In this document: positions 54,096 through 63,327 of the stretch, one piece after another | How the letters are laid out: every line of letters begins with the position of its first letter | How positions within the stretch are numbered: the first letter of the stretch is position 1 | Assembly: GCF_024741135.1 (NCBI RefSeq) | Contig: NZ_JANSUY010000010.1 | Span: forward strand, 62,001 to 126,000 | DNA from: Aquiflexum gelatinilyticum | Lineage (GTDB): Bacteria > Bacteroidota > Bacteroidia > Cytophagales > Cyclobacteriaceae | Direction: 5' to 3' | Length of the DNA: 64,000 bases | Position numbers and translations under genes: made by a program | Notes under the pieces: model-generated | What the model saw: only the letters and a program-made list of their open reading frames with translations | Databases searched by the model: none | Told to the model about the DNA's origin: nothing

Positions 54096-56101
54096 TGTTT
54101 TTTGAAAACCAAACAAGTACGGTTTGGAAGATAAATCTGGAGTTGCTGCTTCTTATCCGTAGAATAAATAGGATTTCCATCTATTCTTGAAAATCCACCA
54201 AATTTTTTGTCGTCGGAGTTCAGGATGATTTTGTACTTTCCTTTCTCAGGAACCTTGAATTCAAAGCCAAAATAGGATTCGGAAACATGGAAGCAAAACG
54301 CAAAAATCAACCCAGCCCTTTCAAAAACGAGGATTTTTTTGTCAGGATCAAGATGTAATTGGTTTGCAGGAGGAGAAGCTAGTACCTGATGATCAGTGAC
54401 CAATTTGATCATGGCTTTATCCCAATCAAACAAATCGCGGTAGCGGAGGTGATCTGTATCCACCAAGGACCATTGCCTTCGGGCATATTGATAGCTCCAA
54501 TCATTGCCTTTTCTGGGAAAATCTATCCATTCGGGATGACCAAATTCATTGCCAATAAAGTTAAGATAAGCTTCCCCACCAAGTGAAATGGTAATCATCC
54601 GGATCATTTTGTGCAATGCTACTCCCCTGTCCACGACAAGACTTGACTGAAGCTTTGACATGCTGGAATACATCTCTTTGTCCATCAGCCAAAAAGCAAT
54701 GGATTTGTCACCAACCAATGCCTGATCGTGGGATTCTGCGTAGGCAATTGTTTTTTCAGTTGCTGGTCTATTGGTCAACTCGTGCCACATGTTGAAAAGA
54801 TCCCAATGCTCATCAGGTTGATGTTTCAGTGTTTTGATCCAAAAATCTGGAATTCCCATTGCCAACCGGTAGTCAAACCCAATTCCGCCATCCTCGATTT
54901 TCCGGCAGAGACCCGGCATACCGGTAACCTCTTCAGCTATGGAAATGGCATTTTGGGAAAATGCATGGATCAACTGATTGGCCAATTGCAGGTAAATCAC
55001 CGCATCCACATCCACACCTGCGTCGAAGTATTTTTCCAAATTATCAAATGAAATGTTTCCATGGTGAAGGTAGATAATGGAGGTTGCCCCATCCCATCTA
55101 AAGCCATCAAAGTGAAATTCCTCAAGCCAATAGCGCACATTGGATAGTAAGAAATGCTTGACTTCCAATTTGCCATAATCAAACAGTTTGGAGTCCCAAC
55201 CTTCATGGTATCCCCTCGGACCGGGATGAAAGTATTGGTGGTCCGAACCATCAAACTCGTTCAAACCTTCAAACACATTTTTGACAGCATGTGAGTGAAC
55301 AAGGTCCATCACAACAGAAATTCCCATTTCATGGGCTTTGTTGATTAAAAACTTCAATTCTTCCGGAGTTCCGAACCTTGAAGTCGGACAGAAGTAATTG
55401 GAAACGTGATAACCAAATGATCCATAATAGGGATGCTCCATGATTGCCATCAACTGGATAGTATTATATCCTGCAGATTTGATTCTGGGAAGTATGTTTT
55501 CAGCGAATTCCATGTAGGTACCCACTCCCAGTTTTTCTTGAGCCATCCCAACATGGCATTCATAGATTAGGGGTTGCTTGAGATTTTCCGTAGGGTCAAA
55601 ACCCAGGTCAGTCCATAAAAATTGCTCCTCCGGGAACCAAAGTTGCCCCGTAAAATCATGCGTGGCTTCATCCTGAATCACTCTCCGGATATAAGCAGGT
55701 ATCCTGTCCAAGGCTCCATTTTCACCTTCGATGTGTACCTTGACCTTACTTTGATGGACAAATGAATTCTTATATTCATCATAAGGTAAAAATATTTCCC
55801 AATCACCTCTGGGCCCTTTTTTCAATGGATGGCTATACCGATTCCAATGATTGAAATCACCCATCAAAAATAGATTATTTGCTTTTGGGGCCCATTCACG
55901 ATATACCCACCCTTTCCTAAAGTAGTCAAAATGGATACCATAGTGTTCATGAGCCCTCGCAAACTCCAATAGGTTACCATAATCATGGTTAATAAATCTA
56001 ATTGTGGCTTGGTATCTTTCATACCTCTCTTGGATATCATCTGCATGGGCTTCAAGCCATGGTGAATCTTGAATTATCTGTAAAATCTTAGGGTTGCTCA
56101 C
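54092..56101 (-). CDS. glgB: 1,4-alpha-glucan branching enzyme
   Basis: This 669-residue GH13 enzyme makes alpha-1,6 branches in glycogen in the cytoplasm. It has an N-terminal CBM48 region with REWAPKANNLFLMGDFNHWN (about 69-88) and the four GH13 regions: MDLVHSHAV, GFRWDGATS with the nucleophile Asp, a Glu-containing AEEVTGMPG and the ESHDQALVG substrate-binding block. Its length and the GYHEGWDSKLFDY segment resemble the eukaryotic-like GBE group common in Bacteroidota. It is monocistronic here; no glycogen synthase gene is in the window. Confidence 0.93.
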   Translation of the reverse strand: MSNPKILQIIQDSPWLEAHADDIQERYERYQATIRFINHDYGNLLEFARAHEHYGIHFDYFRKGWVYREWAPKANNLFLMGDFNHWNRYSHPLKKGPRGDWEIFLPYDEYKNSFVHQSKVKVHIEGENGALDRIPAYIRRVIQDEATHDFTGQLWFPEEQFLWTDLGFDPTENLKQPLIYECHVGMAQEKLGVGTYMEFAENILPRIKSAGYNTIQLMAIMEHPYYGSFGYHVSNYFCPTSRFGTPEELKFLINKAHEMGISVVMDLVHSHAVKNVFEGLNEFDGSDHQYFHPGPRGYHEGWDSKLFDYGKLEVKHFLLSNVRYWLEEFHFDGFRWDGATSIIYLHHGNISFDNLEKYFDAGVDVDAVIYLQLANQLIHAFSQNAISIAEEVTGMPGLCRKIEDGGIGFDYRLAMGIPDFWIKTLKHQPDEHWDLFNMWHELTNRPATEKTIAYAESHDQALVGDKSIAFWLMDKEMYSSMSKLQSSLVVDRGVALHKMIRMITISLGGEAYLNFIGNEFGHPEWIDFPRKGNDWSYQYARRQWSLVDTDHLRYRDLFDWDKAMIKLVTDHQVLASPPANQLHLDPDKKILVFERAGLIFAFCFHVSESYFGFEFKVPEKGKYKIILNSDDKKFGGFSRIDGNPIYSTDKKQQLQIYLPNRTCLVFKKQ

Positions 56102-56411
56102 GAAAAACCAATTTGTATTTTTCTAATTTAAATAATAATCATCAGGCAAACCAAATCTACAACTATTTTAAAGTTAAAAATGGACGACTCCAAGATGATT
56201 GTATCAGCATTTTTAAAATACTTTTTGAATTAAACTAGACTGACTTTTTGCGAATGGTCCGTTAGCATCATTACACTTTTACTTCAAAATAAAGAAGCGA
56301 TGAAAACCCTAAATTGAATTTCTTTAAATTACTTAACCCATAAAAATAGTGTTATCAATTTAAAAAAATCAAAACTTTCAATTCAGGTTTCTTATTGAAC
56401 CTTTTTTGATT
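56102..56411. other. Gene-free interval
   Basis: About 310 bp of AT-rich sequence upstream of the branching enzyme gene, which must hold its promoter. I see no repeat, hairpin or RNA gene. Confidence 0.45.
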
Positions 56412-56627
56412 TTAACTTATAAAAATAAAAACCATAGTTGCAGCCAAAGAATATCCCATCAAAAAAGAAAAGAATATAGGAGCGCTCAAAGAAAACTTAC
56501 TGTATTCAGGAAAGTTTTTGTGGTTGTAAATGTGACTGATTTTTCTGAGATACTTTTCTGGATAGATAGATAAAAAAAACAAGCCATAGATGACGGTCAA
56601 TAAGGCTAAGGTGAAGAAAGTCTCCAT
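56412..56627 (-). CDS. Small two-helix membrane protein, 71 aa
   Basis: I do not recognise this protein. It has two hydrophobic segments (about 5-22 and 46-69) separated by a basic loop with KYLRKISHIYNHKNF. An ATG start and a stop frame it cleanly. No conserved motif or operon partner supports a function, so it may be a real small membrane protein or chance; the hydrophobic pattern favours the former. Confidence 0.5.
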   Translation of the reverse strand: METFFTLALLTVIYGLFFLSIYPEKYLRKISHIYNHKNFPEYSKFSLSAPIFFSFLMGYSLAATMVFIFIS

Positions 56628-56713
56628 AAACTGTATTTTGAATACACAAATATAGCATTCAAATCAATCAGATGAACAAATTATTAAAATAACTTTATGA
56701 AAATGTTAAGGGA

Positions 56714-57751
56714 TTATTTTATAAAGTCTTTTTTTAAAGAAGAATCTCTGATAACCAGTTTGGTTTTAAGTTCTATTGTTTCCTCATTTTCACAATCTTG
56801 GTTTTGGATCAATTCTATAAGCAACTTCATTGCTTTGATACCCATATCATATCCATGTTGGTCTACAGAACTCAATCCAGGGCTGACAACTTCCGCCAGT
56901 TTCCAATTACTAAAGCCCATTACTCCAATTTGATACGGGATCTCATACTTTGCCTCTTTAAGGTATCTGATGACACCCAAAGCCACCAAATCGGTAATAC
57001 AAAAAAACGAATCGGGGGGATTTGCTGATTCCATCATTTCTTTTGCAAAATCATACCCCTCATTCTCACTGATTGCTGAACAGGATTTGACCCAATTTTC
57101 AGTAATCTCAACATGGTGGTCTTTCAATGCTTTGAGATATCCTTCATATCTTTCATTGGCATTTTTTACATTTTTTCTCCCCCGGATGTGTGCAATTTTC
57201 TTATATCCTTGCTTTATCAAATGATTGACTGCATTATAAGCTCCTTCAAAATCATCTACTGTAACTTTTGGGGTATTAAGATGATCCGTGATTTTATCAA
57301 ATTGAACCACCGGTTTTCCCTCAGAAAGAAAATCTTGTAAATGCTCCCCTTCCAAAGTTTCATTGGATATTGAAATCAAGAGACCGTCGACGCTCGATGA
57401 TAACATTGTCCGACACGCTACTTTTTCGTCCTTCAACAAATCATTGGATTGACTTACCAAAACATTATATCCATACTTTTTTGCCTCATCTATGGCTCCA
57501 CTGATTACTGTAGAAAAAAAATGGTGAACCAATTCCGGTACTATCAATCCGATATTAAAAGTCCTGCTTTTTCTAAAATTAACCGCTAAAAAGTTGGGGA
57601 CATAGTGGTGCGCCTCCGCATATTCCTTCACAGCCTTTATTGTTTCTTTGGCTATATCAGGATGTTCTTTCAACGCCCGTGAAGCTGTAGAAACAGATAT
57701 TCCAAGTTCCTTTGCAATATCCTTTAAGGTTAATTTCTTTTTTTCTATCAT
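56714..57751 (-). CDS. LacI-family transcriptional regulator
   Basis: The 345-residue protein has a LacI DNA-binding domain at residues 5-60 with LTLKDIAKELGISVSTASR and RALKEHPDIAKETIKAV, and a sugar-binding-like effector domain. It is a paralogue of the regulator at 45274-46287 but stands away from obvious sugar genes; the branching enzyme gene next to it, on the same strand and 0.6 kb downstream, could be one target. The target sugar is unknown. Confidence 0.92.
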   Translation of the reverse strand: MIEKKKLTLKDIAKELGISVSTASRALKEHPDIAKETIKAVKEYAEAHHYVPNFLAVNFRKSRTFNIGLIVPELVHHFFSTVISGAIDEAKKYGYNVLVSQSNDLLKDEKVACRTMLSSSVDGLLISISNETLEGEHLQDFLSEGKPVVQFDKITDHLNTPKVTVDDFEGAYNAVNHLIKQGYKKIAHIRGRKNVKNANERYEGYLKALKDHHVEITENWVKSCSAISENEGYDFAKEMMESANPPDSFFCITDLVALGVIRYLKEAKYEIPYQIGVMGFSNWKLAEVVSPGLSSVDQHGYDMGIKAMKLLIELIQNQDCENEETIELKTKLVIRDSSLKKDFIK

Positions 57752-57889
57752 CGGTTAATTTGGGTATATACTAATATAATCCCTTTAGATTATATTCACT
57801 ATGCCATACCTGAATTTTTGTTTTTTGTTTTGAATTGAAATAAAATAGAAAAGACTATTCTTTATAAATTCATCTTGACATACAGAAAA

Positions 57890-57930
57890 AATGGGTATAA
57901 AATGTTGAAAAACAATATTTTATACCCATT
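57890..57930. terminator. Long AT-rich hairpin downstream of the OmpA-family gene
   Basis: Perfect 14-bp arms (AATGGGTATAAAAT / ATTTTATACCCATT), extended inward with few mismatches, enclose a 5-nt A-rich loop. It lies 27 bp after the stop of the minus-strand OmpA-family gene and before the LacI promoter region, so it is either a terminator or an operator. Confidence 0.55.
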
Positions 57931-57956
57931 ATATTAAATTGATGAATTTTGTTTTA

Positions 57957-59669
57957 CTAATTTTCTATCAACATTTCCACTCTTCTGTTTTTTGTTCTTC
58001 CTTCCTCAGTGTTGTTATCTGCAATCGGTCGAGTTCCGCCCCATCCGGATGTTCTGATTCTTTCAAATTCAATTCCATTGATCGTGAGGTAGGCTCTGAT
58101 TTTTGAAGCCCTTTTCATTGACAAGTCTTTGTTCAGGGACGGATCACCCGCATTGTCGGTATGTCCCTCCAATCTGATTTTGATTTCAGGATTTTCTTTT
58201 AAAAAAAAGACAAAGTCATCTAAAACCTGGATGGATTTTGCATCTGCAAAATCTGACGTCCCTCTATTGAACTGAATATTTTCTAAGATTATCGCAGTTC
58301 CTGCAACTGCAGGTTTGAGCAAAATTTCTTTTCCTTCTGATTCAATCCAGCTGTTTTTATCCAATAGTTGTGGAATAAATCCTTTGGAACTGATAGAAAG
58401 ATTGACCCATTGTGGATCCTCCAATTCATTCCAAAGTTGATTCTGGTTTGGTATTTCTCTTTTTATACCCCTTTCGTTACTTATTTCGATCTTATAGCCT
58501 ATTGGACTTTGGGTTTGAGCATCCAGGATTTTTACTTCATTCCAATTACGGTTTGAAGTGGAAATTGGAGTTTCAATAATGGTTTCTTCAGGAATGGTTT
58601 CTACAATTTTTGAAACCGAATCAACCCTTACCTCAGGAATTACCTGAAGGACAGTGACTTTTTCAATTTTTAAAGTATCCTTTATTTCCGATGCGATGCT
58701 ATTTTCTATTTTTGGTAGATCCTCATTTTCCAAAGGTTGGGGTATTTCGGTGATTGCGGTTTCTACCTGAACAATCAATGGTTGTATGGTTTGGAATTTG
58801 ACAATAAAAAAGTCTCCGAAACCCTCACTGTTTTGGGTACTTGTAAAAATCGCATTGTTCTCTCCAGGAAATTTCACATAGCCCATTTCCGAGCCTTGAG
58901 TATTGGTAAACCCAATTGGTGTAGGGACAGTCCAACTATCCCATGATGAGCCTGACCTTTGGGAATAATAAATATCTTTTCCCCTCCTGTTTTCCTGGAA
59001 GTTTGATGAAAAATAAAGCGTTTGAAGGTCATCAGAAAGGTACGGGCTATGTTCCTGAGCAAAAGTGTTTACCTGTGAACCTACATTTAGCGGAGAGGAC
59101 CAAACCCCTTCGGATTGCTTGAAACTCACATAAATATCTTCATTTCCAAAGCTCCCAAAAGAATTCATTGACATGATGAGAACATTTCCATCCAAAGAAA
59201 GTCGGCCACTGAAATGTGTCCCATTGTTCTTAAAATTACCCATTTCCAGGGGACGAAGGTAATTCCAAGAGCTGCCAAATCTTGAATAAAGGTGTATTCC
59301 CTGCTTTTTTCCATTTTGACCACTATGATAGACCATAGCTGTAAGTGCATCCGAAAAACCCACCAATACATCTAAACCATTTGTTGACAAGTCTGAAACT
59401 TTTTGGGGAATTTGCCATTCACCCTTATTGTCCGGCTTACTATACCAAATATCTCCAAAATCAATAGGTCCACCGTTATTTTGAGGATTAAAACCTACAG
59501 TAAAAAAGAGTTCACCATTGGAAGAGAAAACCGGATTTTGCTCATCATATGGGGAATTCAATGATTTGATCGGGATGATTTCCTGTCCGGTTACTGCCGA
59601 AAAAAGGAAAAAAGCAAGCAGGAAAAATCCGCTTGCTTTTAAATAACTACTTAAATTTTCTGAATTCAT
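57957..59669 (-). CDS. OmpA-family protein with PD40 repeats
   Basis: From the ATG at 59669 the protein has 570 residues with a signal peptide (about 1-29, SAVTGQE). Residues 30-290 contain WD40-like PD40 beta-propeller repeats (for example PYLSDDLQTLYFSSNF). The C-terminal 110 residues are an OmpA peptidoglycan-binding domain (IRLEGHTDNAGD and RTSGWGGTRPIADN). It probably anchors to the cell wall from the outer membrane and may belong to the gliding/type IX-associated OmpA proteins. A start at 59687 would overlap the upstream gene by 17 bp; at 59669 the start follows its stop by one base. Confidence 0.9.
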   Translation of the reverse strand: MNSENLSSYLKASGFFLLAFFLFSAVTGQEIIPIKSLNSPYDEQNPVFSSNGELFFTVGFNPQNNGGPIDFGDIWYSKPDNKGEWQIPQKVSDLSTNGLDVLVGFSDALTAMVYHSGQNGKKQGIHLYSRFGSSWNYLRPLEMGNFKNNGTHFSGRLSLDGNVLIMSMNSFGSFGNEDIYVSFKQSEGVWSSPLNVGSQVNTFAQEHSPYLSDDLQTLYFSSNFQENRRGKDIYYSQRSGSSWDSWTVPTPIGFTNTQGSEMGYVKFPGENNAIFTSTQNSEGFGDFFIVKFQTIQPLIVQVETAITEIPQPLENEDLPKIENSIASEIKDTLKIEKVTVLQVIPEVRVDSVSKIVETIPEETIIETPISTSNRNWNEVKILDAQTQSPIGYKIEISNERGIKREIPNQNQLWNELEDPQWVNLSISSKGFIPQLLDKNSWIESEGKEILLKPAVAGTAIILENIQFNRGTSDFADAKSIQVLDDFVFFLKENPEIKIRLEGHTDNAGDPSLNKDLSMKRASKIRAYLTINGIEFERIRTSGWGGTRPIADNNTEEGRTKNRRVEMLIEN

Positions 59670-59670
59670 T

Positions 59671-60642
59671 TTATTGGTCAAGGACAATGGCGAAAATCAG
59701 GGGAGCAACAATCGTCGCATCTGATTCAATGATATATTTTGGTGTATCAAGTCCAAGTTTGCCCCAGGTTATCTTTTCATTTGGCACTGCACCGGAATAA
59801 GATCCGTAAGAAGTCGTAGAATCTGAAATCTGACAGAAATATCCCCAAAGTGGTACATTATCTCTTTGTAAATCCTGGTGAAGCATCGGAACGACACATA
59901 TTGGAAAATCACCAGCAATTCCCCCGCCAATTTGAAAAAATCCTACGGTACTTTCATCTTTTGCATTTTGGGTGTACCATTCTGCAAGAAACATCATGTA
60001 TTCAATACCGGTCCTTACCGTATGCACATTCTTCACATCGCCTGAGATTACATGACCTGCAAACATATTGGCGAGCGTTGAATCCTCCCATCCAGGTACG
60101 ATGATAGGAAGGTTCTTTTTAGCGGCTTCCAAGAGCCATGAATTTTTAGGATCTATTTGATAACTTGACTCTAGCTTACCTGATAGAAGGATTTTGTAGA
60201 AAAATTCATGTGGAAAATAACTTTCTCCTGCCTGATCTGCTTTGACCCACTCTTCCAAAATCACATTTTCAATCCTTCTCATGGCCTCCATCTCAGGAAT
60301 GCAGGTGTCGGTTACCCTATTCATGTGTCGGTTTAATAAATCTTGTTCTTGTTCAGGGGATAATTCTCTGTAATTTGGAATTCTCTCATAATAATCATGG
60401 GCAACAAGGTTGAAAACATCTTCTTCCAAATTGGCTCCTGTACAGGAAATAATCTGGATTTTATCTTGACGGATCATTTCGGCAAGTGATATTCCCAATT
60501 CGGCAGTGGACATGGCTCCTGCTAAGGTCACCATCATCTTGCCGTTGTTATCCAAGTGGGTTTTGTAACCTTCAGCAGCATCAATTAGAGCAGCTGCATT
60601 GAAGTGTCTGAAATTATGTTTTAAAAATTCTGTGATTTTCAT
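59671..60642 (-). CDS. Deoxyhypusine synthase family protein
   Basis: From the ATG at 60642 the protein has 323 residues. It has the DHS fold signatures AGAMSTAELGISLAEMIRQ, SCTGANLEEDVFN and VVPMLHQDL, and the Lys in EKITWGKLGLD aligns with the catalytic lysine of eukaryotic deoxyhypusine synthase, which forms an enzyme-spermidine imine. Bacteria lack eIF5A, so this enzyme probably transfers the aminobutyl group to a polyamine or acts on a small molecule (homospermidine-type). The frame extends to 60732, but the ATG at 60642 follows a promoter box and the terminator of the previous gene. Confidence 0.87.
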   Translation of the reverse strand: MKITEFLKHNFRHFNAAALIDAAEGYKTHLDNNGKMMVTLAGAMSTAELGISLAEMIRQDKIQIISCTGANLEEDVFNLVAHDYYERIPNYRELSPEQEQDLLNRHMNRVTDTCIPEMEAMRRIENVILEEWVKADQAGESYFPHEFFYKILLSGKLESSYQIDPKNSWLLEAAKKNLPIIVPGWEDSTLANMFAGHVISGDVKNVHTVRTGIEYMMFLAEWYTQNAKDESTVGFFQIGGGIAGDFPICVVPMLHQDLQRDNVPLWGYFCQISDSTTSYGSYSGAVPNEKITWGKLGLDTPKYIIESDATIVAPLIFAIVLDQ

Positions 60643-60666
60643 AATTGGTTGTTGAATTTTTCGGTG

Positions 60667-60674
60667 CAAAAGTA
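60667..60674 (-). promoter_or_regulatory. Bacteroidota -7 box for the deoxyhypusine synthase-like gene
   Basis: On the minus strand TACTTTTG fits TAnnTTTG and is about 24 bp before the ATG at 60642. It supports the internal start. Confidence 0.45.
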
Positions 60675-60689
60675 CCAATTTAATAGACA

Positions 60690-60722
60690 TAAAAAAAGCC
60701 CGACAAGATATGCCGGGCTTTT
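60690..60722 (-). terminator. Rho-independent terminator of the OmpH-like gene
   Basis: Arms AAAAGCCCG (60694-60702) and CGGGCTTTT (60714-60722). On the minus strand the hairpin is followed by a run of T. Confidence 0.85.
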
Positions 60723-60739
60723 CACTATCCACTGAGTAA

Positions 60740-61348
60740 TTACTTGGTGGCTGCCGGAGTCTTTGATGCTTCGTACTTTTTGTTGATACCTTCTACCACA
60801 ATATCAGTAATGTCCAATGCTTTATTTGAATACCAAATAGCTCCACCACGGGTATAGGACAATATCATTTCCAAGTTGTTGGCTTCCGCATATTCGGTTA
60901 AATATACCTGAATCTGATCGTAAACGTCACTGTATAATTTTGCTTCATCTCCTGACAACTCCTGCATGATATTGTCTCTGTAAGTCATCAGGTTTTGTTC
61001 TTTCTTGACCAATTCGTCCTGCTTGGCTCTCGCTTGGTTTGGAGTCATAGCTTGAGCCGTTTGTTGGAAGTTTGCAACTTCCTGTTCAAATCCTTTTGCT
61101 CTTGATCCCAATTCACTTTCGAAATTTTTTCCTTTTTGGGTGATTTCACCTGATTTTTCTTTGAAATAGGTGTATCTCGCGATCACACTGTCTGTCAGTA
61201 CATAGGCCACCTTTAGGTCTGCAACACTTACTGACTCACTTGTTTCGGTCGATGCCGTTCCTTCTGTGCTTTTACCGGCTTGGTCACACGAGGAAAAAGT
61301 CAAAGCTGAAATACCTGCCAAGACTATTAATTTTGCTGTTCTTTTCAC
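60740..61348 (-). CDS. OmpH/Skp-like periplasmic chaperone lipoprotein
   Basis: A GTG at 61348 gives 202 residues starting with a lipoprotein signal (lipobox Cys at about residue 21, ALTFSSCDQ). An in-frame TTG at 61384 is rejected because it lies upstream of the promoter -7 box. Residues 45-180 carry the OmpH/Skp pattern: an initial LKVAYVLTDSV beta strand, then a long charged helical coiled-coil hairpin (QTAQAMTPNQARAKQDELVK). Skp-type chaperones hold unfolded outer-membrane proteins; being lipidated is a common variant in Bacteroidota. It is monocistronic between a promoter and a terminator. Confidence 0.82.
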   Translation of the reverse strand: MKRTAKLIVLAGISALTFSSCDQAGKSTEGTASTETSESVSVADLKVAYVLTDSVIARYTYFKEKSGEITQKGKNFESELGSRAKGFEQEVANFQQTAQAMTPNQARAKQDELVKKEQNLMTYRDNIMQELSGDEAKLYSDVYDQIQVYLTEYAEANNLEMILSYTRGGAIWYSNKALDITDIVVEGINKKYEASKTPAATK

Positions 61349-61371
61349 GATTGTCTTTTTTCTAATTGGCG

Positions 61372-61401
61372 CAAATATAAACAAAGTATCTTTTTTGCAA
61401 A
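61372..61401 (-). promoter_or_regulatory. Complete Bacteroidota promoter
   Basis: On the minus strand TTTG (61401-61398) and TATATTTG (61379-61372) are 18 bp apart, close to the TTTG-N19-TAnnTTTG consensus. The GTG start at 61348 lies 23 bp downstream. Confidence 0.7.
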
Positions 61402-61422
61402 TTTTATTTAAAGTGACAATTG

Positions 61423-61665
61423 TTAATTTCCGTTAAAGTCATTTTTCTTTTGGTCCAAAATAGATTTGTAAACTATTCCCTGACCAAAAACTGATAATCC
61501 TGCAAAAAACAACAACAATCCCAATGTTCCGAGCAAAAACCAATTCATGAATCCTTTTTCAAATGCTTTGGCCATTGCAGCTTCACCCAAAACACTCAAT
61601 CCAGCTCCCATGAATAAAATTCCGCTTACTGAATAGATAAGCCATTTTCTTTTTAATTTTTTCAT
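61423..61665 (-). CDS. Small two-helix membrane protein, 80 aa
   Basis: From the ATG at 61665 (80 residues) this protein has two hydrophobic segments (about 9-25 and 38-60) between charged ends. I recognise no family. The longer frame from 61692 overlaps the upstream gene by 23 bp. At 61665 the start lies 4 bp after the stop of the HDAC-family gene, so the two are probably cotranscribed. Confidence 0.6.
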   Translation of the reverse strand: MKKLKRKWLIYSVSGILFMGAGLSVLGEAAMAKAFEKGFMNWFLLGTLGLLLFFAGLSVFGQGIVYKSILDQKKNDFNGN

Positions 61666-61669
61666 CTTC

Positions 61670-62572
61670 TTAGAAATATAGATCTTGTGCAAGTCTGTAG
61701 GTATTGGCGTGTGCTTCGATAATGAGATTCAATTTTTCAGAATATCCACCTCCCATACAACACATTATTGGTATGCTATGACGCCTGGCAAGTTCCAACA
61801 CTGTTTTATCTCTTTCCTTACAGCCTGCTATTGTCAATGCCAATCTTCCCAATTTATCTGATGCCAAGACATCCACCCCGCATTGGTACATGATGAAGTC
61901 AGGCTGAAATGTTTCTATCAACCGAGGTAAGGTCTCTTTTAAAATTTTCAGATACTGTCCATCATTGGTTTTGTCAGGCAAAGGAATGTCAAGGTCAGAT
62001 TTTTCTTTGTGCATGGGATAGTTTGAAGCACCATGCATGCTAAAGGTGAATACCGAGGGGAGTTTTTCGAAAATACTTGCAGTGCCGTTTCCTTGGTGCA
62101 CATCCAAATCCACAACAAGGATTTTTTTCCTTAATCCATTTTCCAGAAGAAAATTTGAAGCAATGGCAATATCGTTTAACAAGCAAAATCCCTCCCCTCT
62201 ATCTGCAAATGCATGGTGTGTACCTCCGGCAATGTTCATTGCTATTCCATATTCAAGCGCAAATAAGGAAGCCTGTACTGAGCCATGCATAATATGGATT
62301 TCTCTATCAATCAATTCATGGCTTAGGGGAAACCCCGTTTTCCTGATTTCAGACTTATTGAGATTGAGGCTAGTTAACTTTCCAAAGTAGGAAGGGATAT
62401 GTGTGTTTACTATCCATTTTTCTTCCAATTTTTGCTGAGAAAAAAAATTGCTTGACTTTACCGTACCCTCATATAAGAGTTGCTCGGGCAGGATATTATA
62501 TTTTTCCATAGGGAAGCGGTGACCCTCGGGAAGCGGATGGCAGTATATAGGAGACCAGGCAATTTTAAGCAT
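61670..62572 (-). CDS. Histone deacetylase/acetoin utilisation-family hydrolase
   Basis: The 300-residue protein matches the zinc-dependent deacetylase fold: HHAFADRGEGFCLLNDIAIA carries the catalytic His pair, VVDLDVHQGNGT supplies zinc ligands Asp and His and the further Asp is in QCGVDVLASDKLG. Bacterial members deacetylate acetylpolyamines (AphA-like) or other substrates, and few bacteria have histones. It could thus act on acetylpolyamines, which is interesting because a deoxyhypusine synthase-like gene lies 1 kb away. The gene is followed by a small membrane protein. Confidence 0.88.
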   Translation of the reverse strand: MLKIAWSPIYCHPLPEGHRFPMEKYNILPEQLLYEGTVKSSNFFSQQKLEEKWIVNTHIPSYFGKLTSLNLNKSEIRKTGFPLSHELIDREIHIMHGSVQASLFALEYGIAMNIAGGTHHAFADRGEGFCLLNDIAIASNFLLENGLRKKILVVDLDVHQGNGTASIFEKLPSVFTFSMHGASNYPMHKEKSDLDIPLPDKTNDGQYLKILKETLPRLIETFQPDFIMYQCGVDVLASDKLGRLALTIAGCKERDKTVLELARRHSIPIMCCMGGGYSEKLNLIIEAHANTYRLAQDLYF

Positions 62573-62577
62573 AACAT

Positions 62578-62604
62578 AAAAAAACGCTTGTTGTGTAACA
62601 AGCG
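62578..62604 (-). terminator. Terminator of the acidic protein gene
   Basis: Arms CGCTTGTT (62585-62592) and AACAAGCG (62597-62604). On the minus strand a T run follows. Confidence 0.7.
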
Positions 62605-62636
62605 CTTTGAGAAATGGTTTGGAAAAGCATCACAAT

Positions 62637-63200
62637 TCAATCATCCACATCCTCTTCTTCGGATTGGAAAGCATAAAGTGTATCATCCAAAACCAAAGTA
62701 TCATCATTAAATTCTTTGATAAATTTCGTAATCACCTTTTCATTTATATCATCCACATTTAAAGCAGCGTCCAAACCAATTCCATAGTCGTGATTCATAT
62801 CTACATCGACAAATTCCTGGACTTTTACAGATTCATCTTCTTCAATATCCATAATGATTTCAGTCATAAACCACCCTATCTCTTCCTCCTCGCTACTTAA
62901 CGGTTTGAGGTTTCCATTTTCATCCTCTTCATAATGGATTCCTTTAAAATTAGAAAATTTCTTCGCCGCCTCATGTTCGGCAAGTTCATAAACCTCGGAA
63001 GCATGGTGAAGTCTTAATGTATATAAGGCCGCATCGTAAATTACTTCTTTACCTTCGTGCATGCCAATGAAGTAAAAATTTACAAATTCCTCGGAATTAT
63101 CCTCTCCGGGAACAATCTTGAAGCTTTTCTTTGAGGCTTCAAGTTCTTTTTTCAAAGCTTCAATCGTTTCAGGTGCAAAACCTTCATTTTTATATTTCAT
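62637..63200 (-). CDS. Acidic protein of unknown function
   Basis: From the ATG at 63200 the protein has 187 residues, very acidic (many Glu and Asp; C-terminus EEEDVDD). It has no signal peptide or hydrophobic segment. The extended frame to 63236 begins at TTG and adds nothing conserved. The N-terminal NEGFAPETIEALKKELE is helical. I recognise no domain; similar acidic proteins are common in Bacteroidota. Its own terminator follows the stop. Confidence 0.65.
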   Translation of the reverse strand: MKYKNEGFAPETIEALKKELEASKKSFKIVPGEDNSEEFVNFYFIGMHEGKEVIYDAALYTLRLHHASEVYELAEHEAAKKFSNFKGIHYEEDENGNLKPLSSEEEEIGWFMTEIIMDIEEDESVKVQEFVDVDMNHDYGIGLDAALNVDDINEKVITKFIKEFNDDTLVLDDTLYAFQSEEEDVDD

Positions 63201-63327
63201 AGGATAAAAGTTGGTAGAATTGGAGACAACATACAATGCTTTCTGTTAACTTAAAAGCATTTTGAGCAAAGAATAAACACTTTTTTAATTTAATTAATTA
63301 AAATACAAGTATTTACATTAAAAAAAA

